Translations under genes and position numbers: made by a program | DNA from: Tipula vernalis | Lineage: Eukaryota; Arthropoda; Insecta; Diptera; Tipulidae | Assembly: GCA_958295665.1 (NCBI GenBank) | Contig: OY282558.1 | Location: forward strand, 36,043,045 to 36,107,044 | DNA length: 64,000 nt | Reading direction: 5' to 3' | Part shown: one piece after another, positions 44,880 to 56,078 of the stretch | How positions within the stretch are numbered: position 1 is the stretch's first letter | Layout: every line of letters starts with the position of its first letter | The notes under the pieces: generated by a model | Database searches by the model: none | The model's input: the letters and a program-made list of their open reading frames with translations, nothing else | What the model was told of the DNA's origin: nothing

Positions 44880-45359
44880 TGTTACGTTTTTGCCTTGTTA
44901 AATCAAGTTCATATTACTGGATTGTGAATAATACAAAATCAATTCAATTTTTCACCAACGAATTTATTTATTTGAGACAAGAATTATTACAACACAATTT
45001 TTTTTAACAATAATTCACAAAATCACTTTATTTAATTTTTACACAATTTTACTGTATACTTATGATTTTTATTTCGCACTAAAACACTTTTTAAATCACC
45101 TTTTTAATTCTTTTTTAATCTTCACAGTATCGCTTACCAAATACTAATAATAATGTTACAAGTTTACACTATCGCGTTCCAAATTCTAATAATCCAATTC
45201 GATCTCGTTCGCCTTGTTATATACACAAACAAAACTTCTAGAAAGCTCATGACTTTTCCAGTAAGAATAGTGTAGAAATATTTAGAACATTTTTATCCTG
45301 GAAAATTCCATTTTAGTACAGTAAAACATTGAGCTATTCATTTAACTTGTTCTATTACA
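44880..45359 (-). repeat. LTR-like sequence, left copy, minus orientation
   Basis: Reads on the minus strand from TGTAATAG to CGTAACA, the TG...CA form of an LTR, 480 bp. It contains a TATA-like TATATAACAAGGCG and an AATAAA word downstream. A 354-bp relative in opposite orientation lies at 47581-47934. The unit is longer through extra sequence in its 3' half. Confidence 0.75.
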
Positions 45360-45700
45360 ATCTAGGTGTCACCGTCACAGTACATTTTAATTTTGTTGAT
45401 GTGTTAACATAATTCACCGAGAGATGTCACTAAAAGTAACGAAAGGGTATTCAAACTTTTTTCTTTTTCTTAGGAGGGTTCAGTTAAAACGTTAAGAGAT
45501 AGAGACAGGTACTAGGACTTAGAAGTCGGCACAGATAATTTGTTTAGAATTACGGTCTTTCCACATCAAGCACGAATTGCGAATGCGAGTAAACAGTTTT
45601 TTTTAGACTTATGATATTAAAATCACTTATATTTAAAATTTTTGCCTATTTATAATATTAGTGTAATGTTTTCAATCAAAGTTTAATTAAAAATTACTTC

Positions 45701-45755
45701 AAAATTAGAGAAAAACGAAATTCGCATTTTACATTTGAATTTCATTTTTCTCTAA
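45701..45755. repeat. hairpin repeat related to 5505-5622
   Basis: Left arm AAAATTAGAGAAAAACGAAA and ATTCGCAT; right arm ATTTGAATTTCATTTTTCTC with TAA. The left arm is the exact complement of 5575-5601 over 27 bp, so both belong to one repeat family. Confidence 0.7.
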
Positions 45756-45789
45756 CTCTTTTTCTTTAATTTGTTGCTGTTAATCAATC

Positions 45790-47262
45790 ACTCAGAATTA
45801 TTCAGTCCAATATAGATGCTACACCTGTCACTGTTGAATCTGCGAGTGCTCGAATTACACCGCCGCAATCTGAATTGATTGTTGGCTCTTGCAACGATAC
45901 CGATGATACTGATGACTAAAGCTGTTCCGAACAGGAAGTTTATTTATGCCTCAAAATTCGCTAACACCACTGAACCGGCTGCTTTACTGAAATTTCTAAG
46001 TGATAAGCTGGTAATCTCTGAGGATGAGATTGAGTGTTGGCTGCTTGTGTCAGCTGCCCGTGACGTTAGTCGTCTCAATTTTATTTCGTTCAAAATCGGC
46101 GTTGATCCAGTTTATTTCAGTAAACTCCTTCAAACACTTATATATGTCGTATGTGGCCGCTCGGACCATGTGGCCTGTCGGAGCATTGGTCAGAGAGTTT
46201 GTGCCTCGTCCAAAAACTTTAGACTGGCGGTTATGGAATAATACTGTGATCCACCAATGTTAATAGTAACGTTTTCTATCGACCTAAACTCCATAATATT
46301 ATGCCCACCATTTTAAACATGGAATATGGTCAAATCAGCCTCAAATGCGACTGTGGTGAGTCAATTATTATTAAGGTCAAATGTGCTTCTTTTTGGCTCT
46401 TAATAGTGGGAGTCTGTATACCGTTTGGTAGTACTTCAGTCGTTTACCAAAGATTTATTGAATTTATTGCCAATAATGTTCAACCATTATTTGATTGAGG
46501 GCGAGTTTAATCTGCTAGAAAGTTTTTCGAATTTTGGAACGCGTCATTTCAATATTAATTTAACAAGTTTGGAATTCATCGACAAAGAATCTTATCCGGA
46601 TTTAACGACACATCACACGTCACTTTTAATTAAATTTTAATTTTTAGATTATGATTTTTGTAATTTTATTTAGAGCTATTTTAAATTTGATTTTGGGAAT
46701 GATCTAGTGTCGCTAAACAACTTTTTTTGATAATGTTGATTGGATTCCTTTATTTCACTTATTAGACATTTCGGTTGCTGTTTCAAAGTTTTATATTTAT
46801 TATTATGAAGAGCGGGTTTGAATTATTTGTTTCAAAGGTTTTTGTGGCTTCGACGCTTACATAACCATGGTTCAATCGCCGCTTAGAAAACCTCGCAAAT
46901 CGTCTGGAGCATTTAAGAATTATAAACGTTCTGGAGATGTTAATGACAAATCTAGATATCGTGATTTATGCAAAAAGTTTAAATGTATATTTTCCAGATT
47001 GAAAGTGAAATTTTGATTAATCCTAAACGTTTTTTTGCATTTATAAATCAACAAAGAAAATCACATGGCTATCCGAGGGTTATGTCACGCAATAATGTTT
47101 CATTCTCAGGTCGTCATGAAATATGGAAGCGTTTGCCAAATTTTTTTAGGCCTCTTTTGATAACTCTGATATATCTAACTGGTCGCTATAATTCATATCC
47201 TACAATCCAACTCGCGGAAATTATGATTGAACTTGATACTAACTAAACTAAAAATTATTTAC
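45790..47262 (+). pseudogene. non-LTR retrotransposon remnant (ORF1 end and ORF2 pieces)
   Basis: 45879-46241 gives ORF1 C-terminus-like VSRLNFISFKIGVDPVYFSK, and another frame at 46150 gives TMWPVGALVREFVPRPK. 46380-46500 gives endonuclease part VYQRFIEFIANNVQPLFD, matching VYQRFVDTVKSNIAPLLQ at 48281. 46860-47200 gives SGAFKNYKRSGDVNDKSRY and IESEILINPKRFFAFINQQR and KSHGYP, matching 48960-49090 of the better copy. Much of the endonuclease and all RT palm are absent. The match to the 48.2-50.8 kb copy identifies the family. Confidence 0.75.
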
Positions 47263-47580
47263 TTATAAATAATATAACAGATAAAACTATATTTTCCTCC
47301 CACCGAATGGAATACCACCGCAACCCACAAATTACAATTACAAGAACAAGCCCATCCTTCTTGCCCACCAAAATTACAAGGAAAAGGCATTATTACGTTC
47401 GTTTTCCGTCGGAATTCAGCCGTCTCGGGGATTAGATTTGAATTTAGTCGAAATTACAGAAAAAATTGAATATAAATATTTTTTGAGAGGACTGAAATGT
47501 TGAACAAAAGTATCTAGGTACTTTTTATTTTCTAAAGGACTGAAAAAAGTACTAAAGGATCAACTTTTTCATCCCTGGCT

Positions 47581-47934
47581 TGTAATAGAAAAAGTTAAAT
47601 TAATAGCTCAATGTTTTACTGTACTAAAATGGAATTTTCCATGATAAAACTGTTCTAAATGTTTCTAGACTATTCTTACGGGAGAAGTCATCAAATTTCT
47701 AGAAGTTTGGTTTGTGTATATAAAAAGGCGAATGAAGTCGAATTGAATTATTAGTATTTGATAGGCGATTGTGGGAATATTTAAAAGGAATTAAAAAGCG
47801 ATCAGTAAAATTGTGTGAAAATTATAAAAAGTGATTTTGTAATAATTTTTCTGTGAAATAAATAAATGTGTTTGTGTTAACTGAAGTGTTTTGTTTGTGA
47901 TATGAATCTTGATTGACAAGGCAAAAACGTAACA
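47581..47934 (+). repeat. LTR-like sequence, right copy, plus orientation
   Basis: Starts TGTAATAGAAAAAG, has a promoter-like TATATAAAAAGGCG near 47719 and AATAAATAAATG near 47860, and ends GGCAAAAACGTAACA. Structure (TG...CA, TATA box, polyadenylation word) fits an LTR of a Ty3/gypsy-type element rather than a DNA-transposon end. No internal gag/pol of that element is present. Confidence 0.75.
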
Positions 47935-48214
47935 ATATAATGGCGTCATTTGATCTTTCACTAGAGATTTGTTCACTAATCGCACTTAATCACTAATCTT
48001 GAAATAAAAAGGAATTAGCTAATATTGAACTTGAAACGCTTTAACTAATCTCGAAAATTTCACAGCTTAGCGAATTCTAGCTACTTACATACTTCACTTT
48101 TTTAAATTTAAATATTCAAACTACAACAGAAAAATATTTTGTTGAATGAAATAGAAATATTCGTTTATCATTTTGTAAAGCAATACAAAAAATAACTTCC
48201 ACAAATCTTTTAAT

Positions 48215-48973
48215 TTGTATACTATGCTCTCATATTCGCTGATCATCTGTGTTACATATATACCCTGCCATTCGAGTATGCCAGTTTATCAAAGGTTTGT
48301 GGACACTGTCAAATCAAATATTGCTCCACTTCTTCAGCCGGAGGATCGTCTATTTATTTTTGGAGATTTTAACATTCCGGATATTGTGTGGGAGTATGTT
48401 GATCACAATTTGACTCCTATTAACATGAACGATGAAATGGATAACTTGATCTCGGAAATATTTTCGTTGGGGTTAAAGCAATGTAACAGTGTTACGAATA
48501 ATAGTGGTAATGTGTTGGATCTGGCTTTTGTACCATTTGATCATGAGGTGACCGTATCGACGTGTGAGGATTTGGCTGGATCGTCTAGTATTTTCCACTC
48601 TCCACTGAATATTTCAGTTATGTTTGAATGTTGCGAGTTAGTCGAAGAAAATGTTAATTCATGGACTTACAACTTTATAAAGGGCGATTACAATTCTTTA
48701 AATGCATTTCTGGATACGTATGATTGGTCGTTTTTTTATGCTTGTAATAGTATTGTTGACATGTTAATCGAATTTTATAGAATTATTAATCTAGGTATTG
48801 AGAAATTTATCCCTAGACTGAAAGCTTTTAGCGTTAAGAAGGAACCGTGGTATAATAATGAGTTGATAAATCTAAAAAATAGAAGGACAAGGCTCACAAG
48901 AAATATAAATTGCATCCTAATGTTGTTAATTACAACTCGTTTGATGTATTACGTAAGAAGTATATATGTCTAA
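48215..48973 (+). pseudogene. non-LTR endonuclease, C-terminal part
   Basis: MPVYQRFVDTVKSNIAPLLQ, then DRLFIFGDFNIPDIVWEY (catalytic GDFN block), NNSGNVLDLAFVP, then a SIFHSPLNIS segment where the usual form is SDHxPL (Asp changed) and a linker with KKEPWYNNELINLKNRRTRL. The apurinic-type endonuclease nicks target DNA. The N-terminal half including the catalytic Glu is absent. Around 48910 the frame shifts to that of the RT. Confidence 0.85.
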
Positions 48974-50778
48974 ACCGATTTCTTTACAGCTGTTATATTC
49001 TGGAAATTGAATCATTAATTAAATCGAAGCCAAATAATTTTTGGCATTTTGTTAACTACAAAAGTAAGTCTAATGGTTACCCTTCTACGATGTATTTGAA
49101 CGACCGTTCCTGTGATAACATACAAGATACTTGTAATTTATTTGCTGATTTCTTTCAGAGTGTATATAGTTCGAAATCAAATCTTGGTAATTTCAGTAAT
49201 GTTGCAAGTAGTTCTAAGTTTTAAATGTTTCGTCTGGAAGTGGATACTATTTTATCCGAATTGTCTAATATTGATATTAACCAAAGTGCCGGTTTCGATT
49301 CTATTCCACCCATTTTTCTAAAATTAACCGGTAAGGTAATTTCTTCCCATATCTCCGTACTATTTAATAAAAGTCTCGCTGAGGGTTGCTTTCCTATTGC
49401 ATGGAAACGCTCACTTATTAAGCCGATTTTCAAATCCGGATCTCGAAGCGATATCGAGAACTACAGAGGTATTTGTATTCTATCAGTTTTACCAAAGCTT
49501 TTTGAGAAACTAGTTAAAGATCAATTATTCTTTCATGTTAAGACTTTCATTTCTTCCAAACAGCATGGATTTTTCCCTGATAGGTCAACTATTACTAATT
49601 TAGTTTTGTTTACTAATTGTATTTCAAGGGCTCTATTAAATGGTAATATTGTGCAGGTCGTTTACACTGATTTTTGTAAGGCTTTTGACAAGATCGATCA
49701 TGACTTGCTGTTGCGGAAACTTTTTTCATTGAATTGTAACTACTTGCCAGTTGATTGGATTAGATCTTATCTAAAATCCAGAACTCAATTTGTGAAAATT
49801 GGCAGCTTCACTTCAAGAGTTATTGATGTTTCTTCAGGAGTCCCTCAAGGTTGCCATTTGGGTCCCATGCTCTTCATTCTTTTCGTAAACGATGTGGTCA
49901 ACTGTCTAAGTCATTCCGACATTCTCATTTATGCGGACGATATAAAAATCTTCAAAACTATTTCTTGCGCCAATGATGCACTTGACTTTCAGTCTGACCT
50001 GACAAACTTCAAGGCTTGGTGTACATCGCATAATTTGATTCTAAACATCTCCAAATGCAAAACAATGTGTTTCACCCGCGTAGTCTTACCCACTAGTTAC
50101 GATTATTTCTTTGATGGTTGTAGTATTGAAACTGTTGATACTTTTAAAGATTTAGGTATAACCTTTACTTCGAATTTATCGTTCCATAAACATGTTGAAG
50201 GTTGCATTTCTAAAGCGAATTCTATGCTTGGATTTGTTAAAAGGTTTGCTAAGGATTTTCATGATCATTACGTGATTAAAACTTTATATGTCTCTTTTGT
50301 TCGTTCATTGTTGGAATATGGTGTTGTAATATGGAATCCGTTTTATATTAACTATTCAGATCGCATAGAGAGGGTTCAGAAGCGATTTTTAATGTACGCA
50401 CTACGAAGGTTGCCTAGAGATGCGAATGTACCTGCTTTCATACTCCCAGCGTATCGTGGTATATGTAAATTAATAAATATGGAGCCGCTATTTATTCGTA
50501 GAATTGAAATTAGCGCAATGTTTGTTCGAGATTTATTGGTGTCTAAAATCGATTGTTCGGAAATTTTGAGTTTGCTTGATATATATACTCCATTACGTGT
50601 GCTGCGCGATAAAGATTTCCAAATTAAGTTGCCGTTTTGTAGGCAAAACTACGGTAAATGTGAGCCGGTTTATCATTCTTCTGCTTCCTTTAATAAAGTA
50701 CGGCCGGCTTTTGACTTTAATCTGTCTAGAAATGCATTTAAGGAATTGATGTCGAAGCTTCTTTTGAATTATTGGTAA
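48910..50778 (+). pseudogene. non-LTR reverse transcriptase, single stop otherwise open
   Basis: From 48910 the same frame runs through a linker (LIKSKPNNFWHFVNYKSKSN) to a TAA at 49222-49224 and then 517 open codons. RT blocks in order: AGFDSIPPIFLK, KRSLIKPIFKSGSRSDIENY and RGICILSVLPKLFEKLV, QHGFFPDRSTITNL, YTDFCKAFDKIDHDLLLRKL (first catalytic Asp), SSGVPQGCHLGPMLFILFVN, LIYADDIKIFK (catalytic ADD), NISKCKTMCF, FKDLGITF, and thumb YVSFVRSLLEYGVVIWNPFY. All catalytic motifs are intact. The clade is Jockey/CR1-like by motif style. Reversal of two lesions would leave only the missing 5' end. Confidence 0.9.
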
Positions 50779-50862
50779 TCTTTACATTATATAATTTTAT
50801 TAAATTTCTTATTGATGTAACCAGTTATGTATAAGTTGGTAATAAATAAATAAATAAATAAA

Positions 50863-53800
50863 GTAATACAACTGGCAACCCTACGCGACGTTTCATATTT
50901 AATTTTCTAAAAATTACTACAGCTGTATCTACGTATAAGGTTTCCGACCCGATTTATACACTAATTGGAATCGACCACAAATCGTCATACTATTAAAATC
51001 CCACAATTAAATTATTATTCAAAACCCGCCCGACAGAACCGGAGAAATCATAAAAACATATTTATGTAATGTTTGTAAATTTCCGTAATAAATTAAATTT
51101 TTTTTATTTATTTACTCTTTCCCTTTCGTTGCGTTATTTCTAATTTAATGTGAAAAGTAATTATACAAATATTATACACCAATCCTTAAATGAATAATAA
51201 ATACAGTATTAATCTATATAATTTAGTAACTAATTAAATAACCAAAGTTATACAAAACAATATTAAATTTTAATATTTTTCCTCGTAGTACATACCATAC
51301 TTCATTTGTTTAAATCTAAAAATTCAAATTAATATTTTTTCAATTTTTATTTTTAGTTCCGTTTAAAATTTCCGTTTTTCTAGTTTCCGTTTAGTAATTA
51401 TTAATAATATTTTGTTTGTTTTTGTCAGTAGAGAGATAAAAAGTTTGTGTATAAAAGTTAATTGAAGAATATTATTGCTTGCTTTAAAACTTGAAACTAA
51501 ATCAAATCGAATTATTAACCGAGTGCATATGTACGTATTTACAAATGTAAACAAAAGAAAAACCTTGACATTCATGATGTTGAAATTATTCAAAGGCAAA
51601 AAAAAAAAATTAATTGTGTATTCGATACTAATCTTATTATAATACGGTACGGATAAACATTTTCATTGCTGCAAAATAAGTTTCATTCTAATCTTGACGA
51701 ATCAAAGAGCTTTTCTAAGTATGTACGTATATGTATACATAAAATACGTTCAAAGCAAATAAAGGAAATTATGGAGGAGAGAAAATGCGGAAACATTTTT
51801 TTTTTTTTTTTTTAAATGAAAATTTTATGATAATTGATACGAAACAGCATGATTTTTGATAAAAATTCTCAGAATTATCACAATGAAATAAAGATTAGAA
51901 AAGACTACTGGGCTTATTTTAATTAAAATGTTAAGTGATGAGATGTGAATTAAACTGTTTAGATATGAGTTTAGTTAGTCAAGCTTTAACATTTTAGGCT
52001 AATTTGATAAAGCGTTCATTCACCCATAAAAATAACTTTGTGTATTATTCTCCAAAGCAACAAAAAAAAAAAAAAAATCGAAAAATTCAAAGAATTTCGG
52101 GAGAAACTTTGTACAACAACAAAAAGTGATAAAAATAAAAATGCTTTTTTTTGAAATGATAATATTGATATTGAAGACATACCATGAAGAGTATCAAAAT
52201 ATTTTACAGTTTTCATTAATGTTATTATTTTCATTGTGAAAAAGGATATCGTCATGGTTATTACACTAAATTGTCTATTCATAGAGAAATATTATTTTAA
52301 GAGGAATGGAATTTTAAAATTAAATTTTGGTTCTTGAGATGTTTTTTTTATGGATCAATTGATTTGGAATACGTTAAATTTTTTAAGTTGCAGCATTGGC
52401 CAGAAATGTTCATATCATTTTCGAAATTTTTACATATTTTACACAAAAAAAAAAAAAAACACTGACAGTTTATGTATACCATATTATTGTGTACTCTACT
52501 GTATACGTATGAAGACAGATACATAAGTGGAATTGTCTGACTTTACTATTATTGCGATTATTATTATTATTTTTTTTTAAATAACAGGAATAATAAAAGT
52601 TTTCGAATTGTAAACGTGCTCTGTACACGATATAGAAATAAACTTATACTGCACTTTTTTTTATTATCTGATTGTTATTTTTTATTGTGTTATAAGTTTT
52701 AAGTTGGGCTATTTCACATTGTCATTATGAAGTGAGATAATTGGTATATTGTTCTAGTTAAGTTCTTTTTTCTAATATCTAGACAATAGAATAAATACGT
52801 ATTATGTTATGTATGCTTGTTTTTTTTTTTAAAAGAGGAACTTAATTAAGAACATTTTTTGGGATTAAGCTTAAAATTTTCAGTATATAAACATATATTT
52901 TAATTAGATCATAAATAATAATATTTTATAGTTTTTATTTCAAATAATACGAGTTTAAAGTTCGTTAAGCATACGCCTTAAATATTAATAATTTATATGT
53001 GGTTGTGTGCGTGTAACTGGTTCTGTTTAAGTCTGTGACTTGAAAATCGCCACGTAAGTTCCTAGGAATCAAAAACGTAAAAGTAAATACATATGGCGAC
53101 ATTTAAATTTAATTACGAACACAAATAACTATATGTATAAACTGTTGCTGTATTGCTTTGGTAAATTTACAACACAATTGCATTGTACAAAACAAAACAT
53201 GTTTTAGCTAAATCAAAAAAAAAAGTTATATTTCTCTTCCCAATATAAATAAGATCAACTTGTTCAGCGAACCATAGTAATCCTTTTATAATTTATTATT
53301 CTCATATCTTTTTTATAAGTGTCACATTCTATTATAAAGACCATCTCAAGCTACTTAAAATTCTCGTTTAAAATACATTACGCTACCAAATAGATAAACT
53401 TATATTCACCGTTTAAATTGTGCAAAAAAGCAAATGTGAATTAATCCAAAATTATTTCTAAGATCTCCGACAGTCTCAAATATTCTCGAAAAATGTCACC
53501 TATATCATCTTCCAATTTTTTTTTTATTTTTTTTTCCAAAACAAAAGTGTCGGTAAATCATTAGTTCTGTAGAAAGGCGCAATGCAGATAAACTCGAACG
53601 ACAAGCTCACAAAGAATTTCGAATATTCCTAAAAAATATTACAGGCTTAGTGTCGATAATTTGGAATAGCTTCGATATCAGACGCAATAAATCCCAAAAT
53701 AGATTATGGGTCAGATTGTGTAACTAGTACTACTTAGGTTTAATTCCACTCTGCCAGCTAATTTATAACACAGTTACGTTACAATCAACGCCAAACAAAT

Positions 53801-54808
53801 ATCGAATAAACTTCACCTTGAAAACCTCTTTAAATATTGAAAATATCGATTTATCACTAATTCTGAAACACCATACAATTCAAAACCTTGCAAAAGAGGC
53901 AGTAATCTCGAAGCTTGGGAAATTTCATTCCATAGCAATCCAAAAGCAAAAAAAAAACATGTTACTTGAAGACTGGAAGAAAAAATTCTAGATTCTTTCT
54001 TCTAATACAATATTTGTGATCCCGGAAATCACTTCGTCAACTTTGCAGATACTGATTAAAGGAATTATACTACTCGTATCGCTTCAACTAACCGATGAAA
54101 CCATAAATATTTCAAATTGCGACAAAAGTCTAAAATATCTATATAACTGAATTTCAAAACTTCATTCAATGAAATATTTTATCCGGATTTTGTTTTCTGA
54201 ATTGCCAAGTACTTGTGAGTTAGATGTTCAATGGAGCGGAAATTTTTGTGATAGTAGTAAAACATAACCTCAATTTAAATAAAACTAGTAGTTTTTAATA
54301 AAAAGTACGTTGCTCTATTAATAATAATAAGTAATAATTTTTACGATTTAACAATTGCGCATTGTATCACAAACATAAACCAAAATTATTTGTTTTTAAC
54401 CCTAATCGAACCAACATATTTTTATTATGTCAGTAAATTCAAATTCTAATCAAATAATTTACTATATTTTTGCAAAGAATGCCGAGCACGTTTTATGGAA
54501 TGTAGGGAAATATTTCAAAATAAAATATAAACAAACATTATTTTGAAAATCGATGCATTTATCAAATGAGCCAAAAAACCACACGACAACATTGGTTGAA
54601 TTAGGGTTAAAAAATGACATTTCACAAAACCAAAATTGGTATAGAGCCATCTATTGGAATTTTTTAAACTAAAATCCCTCTACCGATAATTACATCACCA
54701 ACTACACCATCACTTGAGCATGAGTAGTTGCGAGTAGATACAAGTACATGTGAGTAGTTTGCTAACGCACAAGTAATTCACAAATAATATATCGATGTGT
54801 GTAGTACG
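50863..54808. other. AT-rich non-coding DNA
   Basis: Nearly 4 kb with long A and T runs (for example 51798-51814 and 52058-52077), no element proteins and no convincing gene. Open frames at 51363-51599 and 52016-52282 (minus) are low-complexity. Confidence 0.45.
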
Positions 54809-54875
54809 TAGAAACAGACATCAGGAATTTTGCTTGCGTCGATATTAAAACACACTACTTTATTGATGATTGTAA
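54809..54875 (+). repeat. short repeat related to 58557-58630
   Basis: GAAACAGACATCAGGAATTT, then GCGTCGATATTAAAACACAC and TACTTTATTGATGA correspond to the 58561 unit (GAAACAGACGTGCAGAATTC, ATCGAAATTAGAGTACACT, TTTTATAAGGAATGA) in the same orientation. It lies outside the long inverted repeats of the next element. Confidence 0.6.
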
Positions 54876-55044
54876 AAATAGAGTAAGCGCCTCTCGAGGA
54901 AAAAAGTGAAAATGAGGCTGCTGACAAAATGACACTTCTCACAAATGCGACGGAAGAAAATTTTGCAATCTGGTAAGTAAAAATTGTGTTTACAGTTCAA
55001 AATTGAAATTGTTTACAACAATTTGAAACATTTAAAAATTTTCC

Positions 55045-55345
55045 ACTAGTTGGAATCTGTGATGCTCCAGTCGTCAATAAGAAATTAAACACAAGGTGAA
55101 AAATACGTCAAATCACAAATTTGGTATATGAGACCGGAAGTCGTGTTTAAATTTTTTATTTTTTATGTTTTCAATTGGCATTACTAGTGAAAAAAACATT
55201 TAGTAGAAAATGATTTTTTGTTGTTGTTGTTGTTGTTTTAAATACAGGGTGTCAAATTTTGAGAAAAATGATAAACATGATGTTGTGTTTATGGCTATAA
55301 AACGAAAAATAAATATCCGATATTTATGATGTAGTAATTGTTGTG
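55045..55345 (+). repeat. left long inverted repeat of the unnamed transposon
   Basis: Matches, as reverse complement, 58133-58395. The inner ~95 bp (CAGGGTGTCAAATTTTGAGA at 55246, then ATGATGTTGTGTTTATGGCT, TAAATATCCGATATTTATGA) is closely conserved; the outer part (GGTGAAAAATACGTCAAATC, TTGTTGTTGTTGTTG) is more diverged. Confidence 0.85.
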
Positions 55346-55429
55346 TGATTGTTTAAAATTATTTCGTCGATCTTTAGTATATTCTTACTTCTAATAGAAA
55401 ATTAAAAAACAAAGAGGAAAAAATTTGTA

Positions 55430-55870
55430 ACAGTCCGTTCATAAACTACATCAAATTATTTTGGGTCATCCTTAACTCCGTTTCTCCCACTCCTTCATCA
55501 CAAGTCGTCACAAAACTGAATATGTGAGCAATGATGTAATCATTTAAGATATTAAAGAAATACGCCTCTAATAATATACCTGCAAATTATTGTATTATGT
55601 CCTATGTAATATCCCATAACAGTAACTTCTTATAATTACATGACGTCATCTTTTATGAAATTCTCCCTGCCCCGGCCTAAACGTGACGACAATCAATACT
55701 CCGTCCCCAAACAAAGGCGTAACGTAGTTTAGGGATAGCCCATAAAGCTATTAGTAAAATAATAAATTTTGGTATGAGTCATTTATTTTGTTAGTTCCAA
55801 CCCTAAAAATGCGTCCCAAAATATTACGTACGTTACATAAACCGTAACGTAATCTTTTGGAACAAAATGA
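55430..55870. repeat. possible MITE inserted between repeat and transposase
   Basis: CCGTTCATAAACTACATCAA with TTATTTTGGG at 55436 and CCCAAAATATTACGTACGTT with ACATAAACCG at 55817 are rough inverted arms (about two thirds identity). A GC-richer interior with CCCTGCCCCGGCC separates them from normal surroundings. Confidence 0.4.
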
Positions 55871-56078
55871 CGCATATTTAAAAATTTAATTATAAAAGAA
55901 GGGGTAGGTAGGTAGGCCTGTAAAACAACATAAAATATAACCAGTGGTTTTTGTTAACATTTTTTGGTATAAATTAGTGTTTCAATTAATATTTCAGTTA
56001 GTTTAACTTGTGAAATTCTATTTAAATCATTTGCTTATTTAAATAACATCAAAAGTATTTCAAATAATAAGTGTAATA

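Larger units (their letters stand above)
44876..47938. mobile_element. composite of two inverted LTR-like repeats around a decayed non-LTR copy, flanked by ATAT
   Basis: ATAT occurs directly outside both outer ends (44876-44879 and 47935-47938). The inner ends of the two LTR-like repeats have no matching target duplication with each other. If ATAT is a 4-bp target duplication, the whole unit inserted or rearranged as one. Because ATAT is AT-rich and self-complementary, chance cannot be excluded. Between the repeats lie a hairpin (45701-45755) and non-LTR coding remnants (45790-47262). Confidence 0.55.
48215..50862 (+). mobile_element. 5'-truncated non-LTR retrotransposon with (AATA)n tail
   Basis: Begins within the endonuclease and runs through the RT to a tail TAATAAATAAATAAATAAAG at 50841-50860. 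ORF1 is absent, so the copy was truncated at its 5' end on insertion, as usual for target-primed integration. It is the best preserved non-LTR copy here: one frameshift (about 48910) and one stop (49222-49224). Confidence 0.88.

Noticed and set aside
52016..52282. 88-codon hydrophobic minus frame
   Set aside because: Phe/Leu-rich because of T-runs; looks like low-complexity translation, not a membrane protein.
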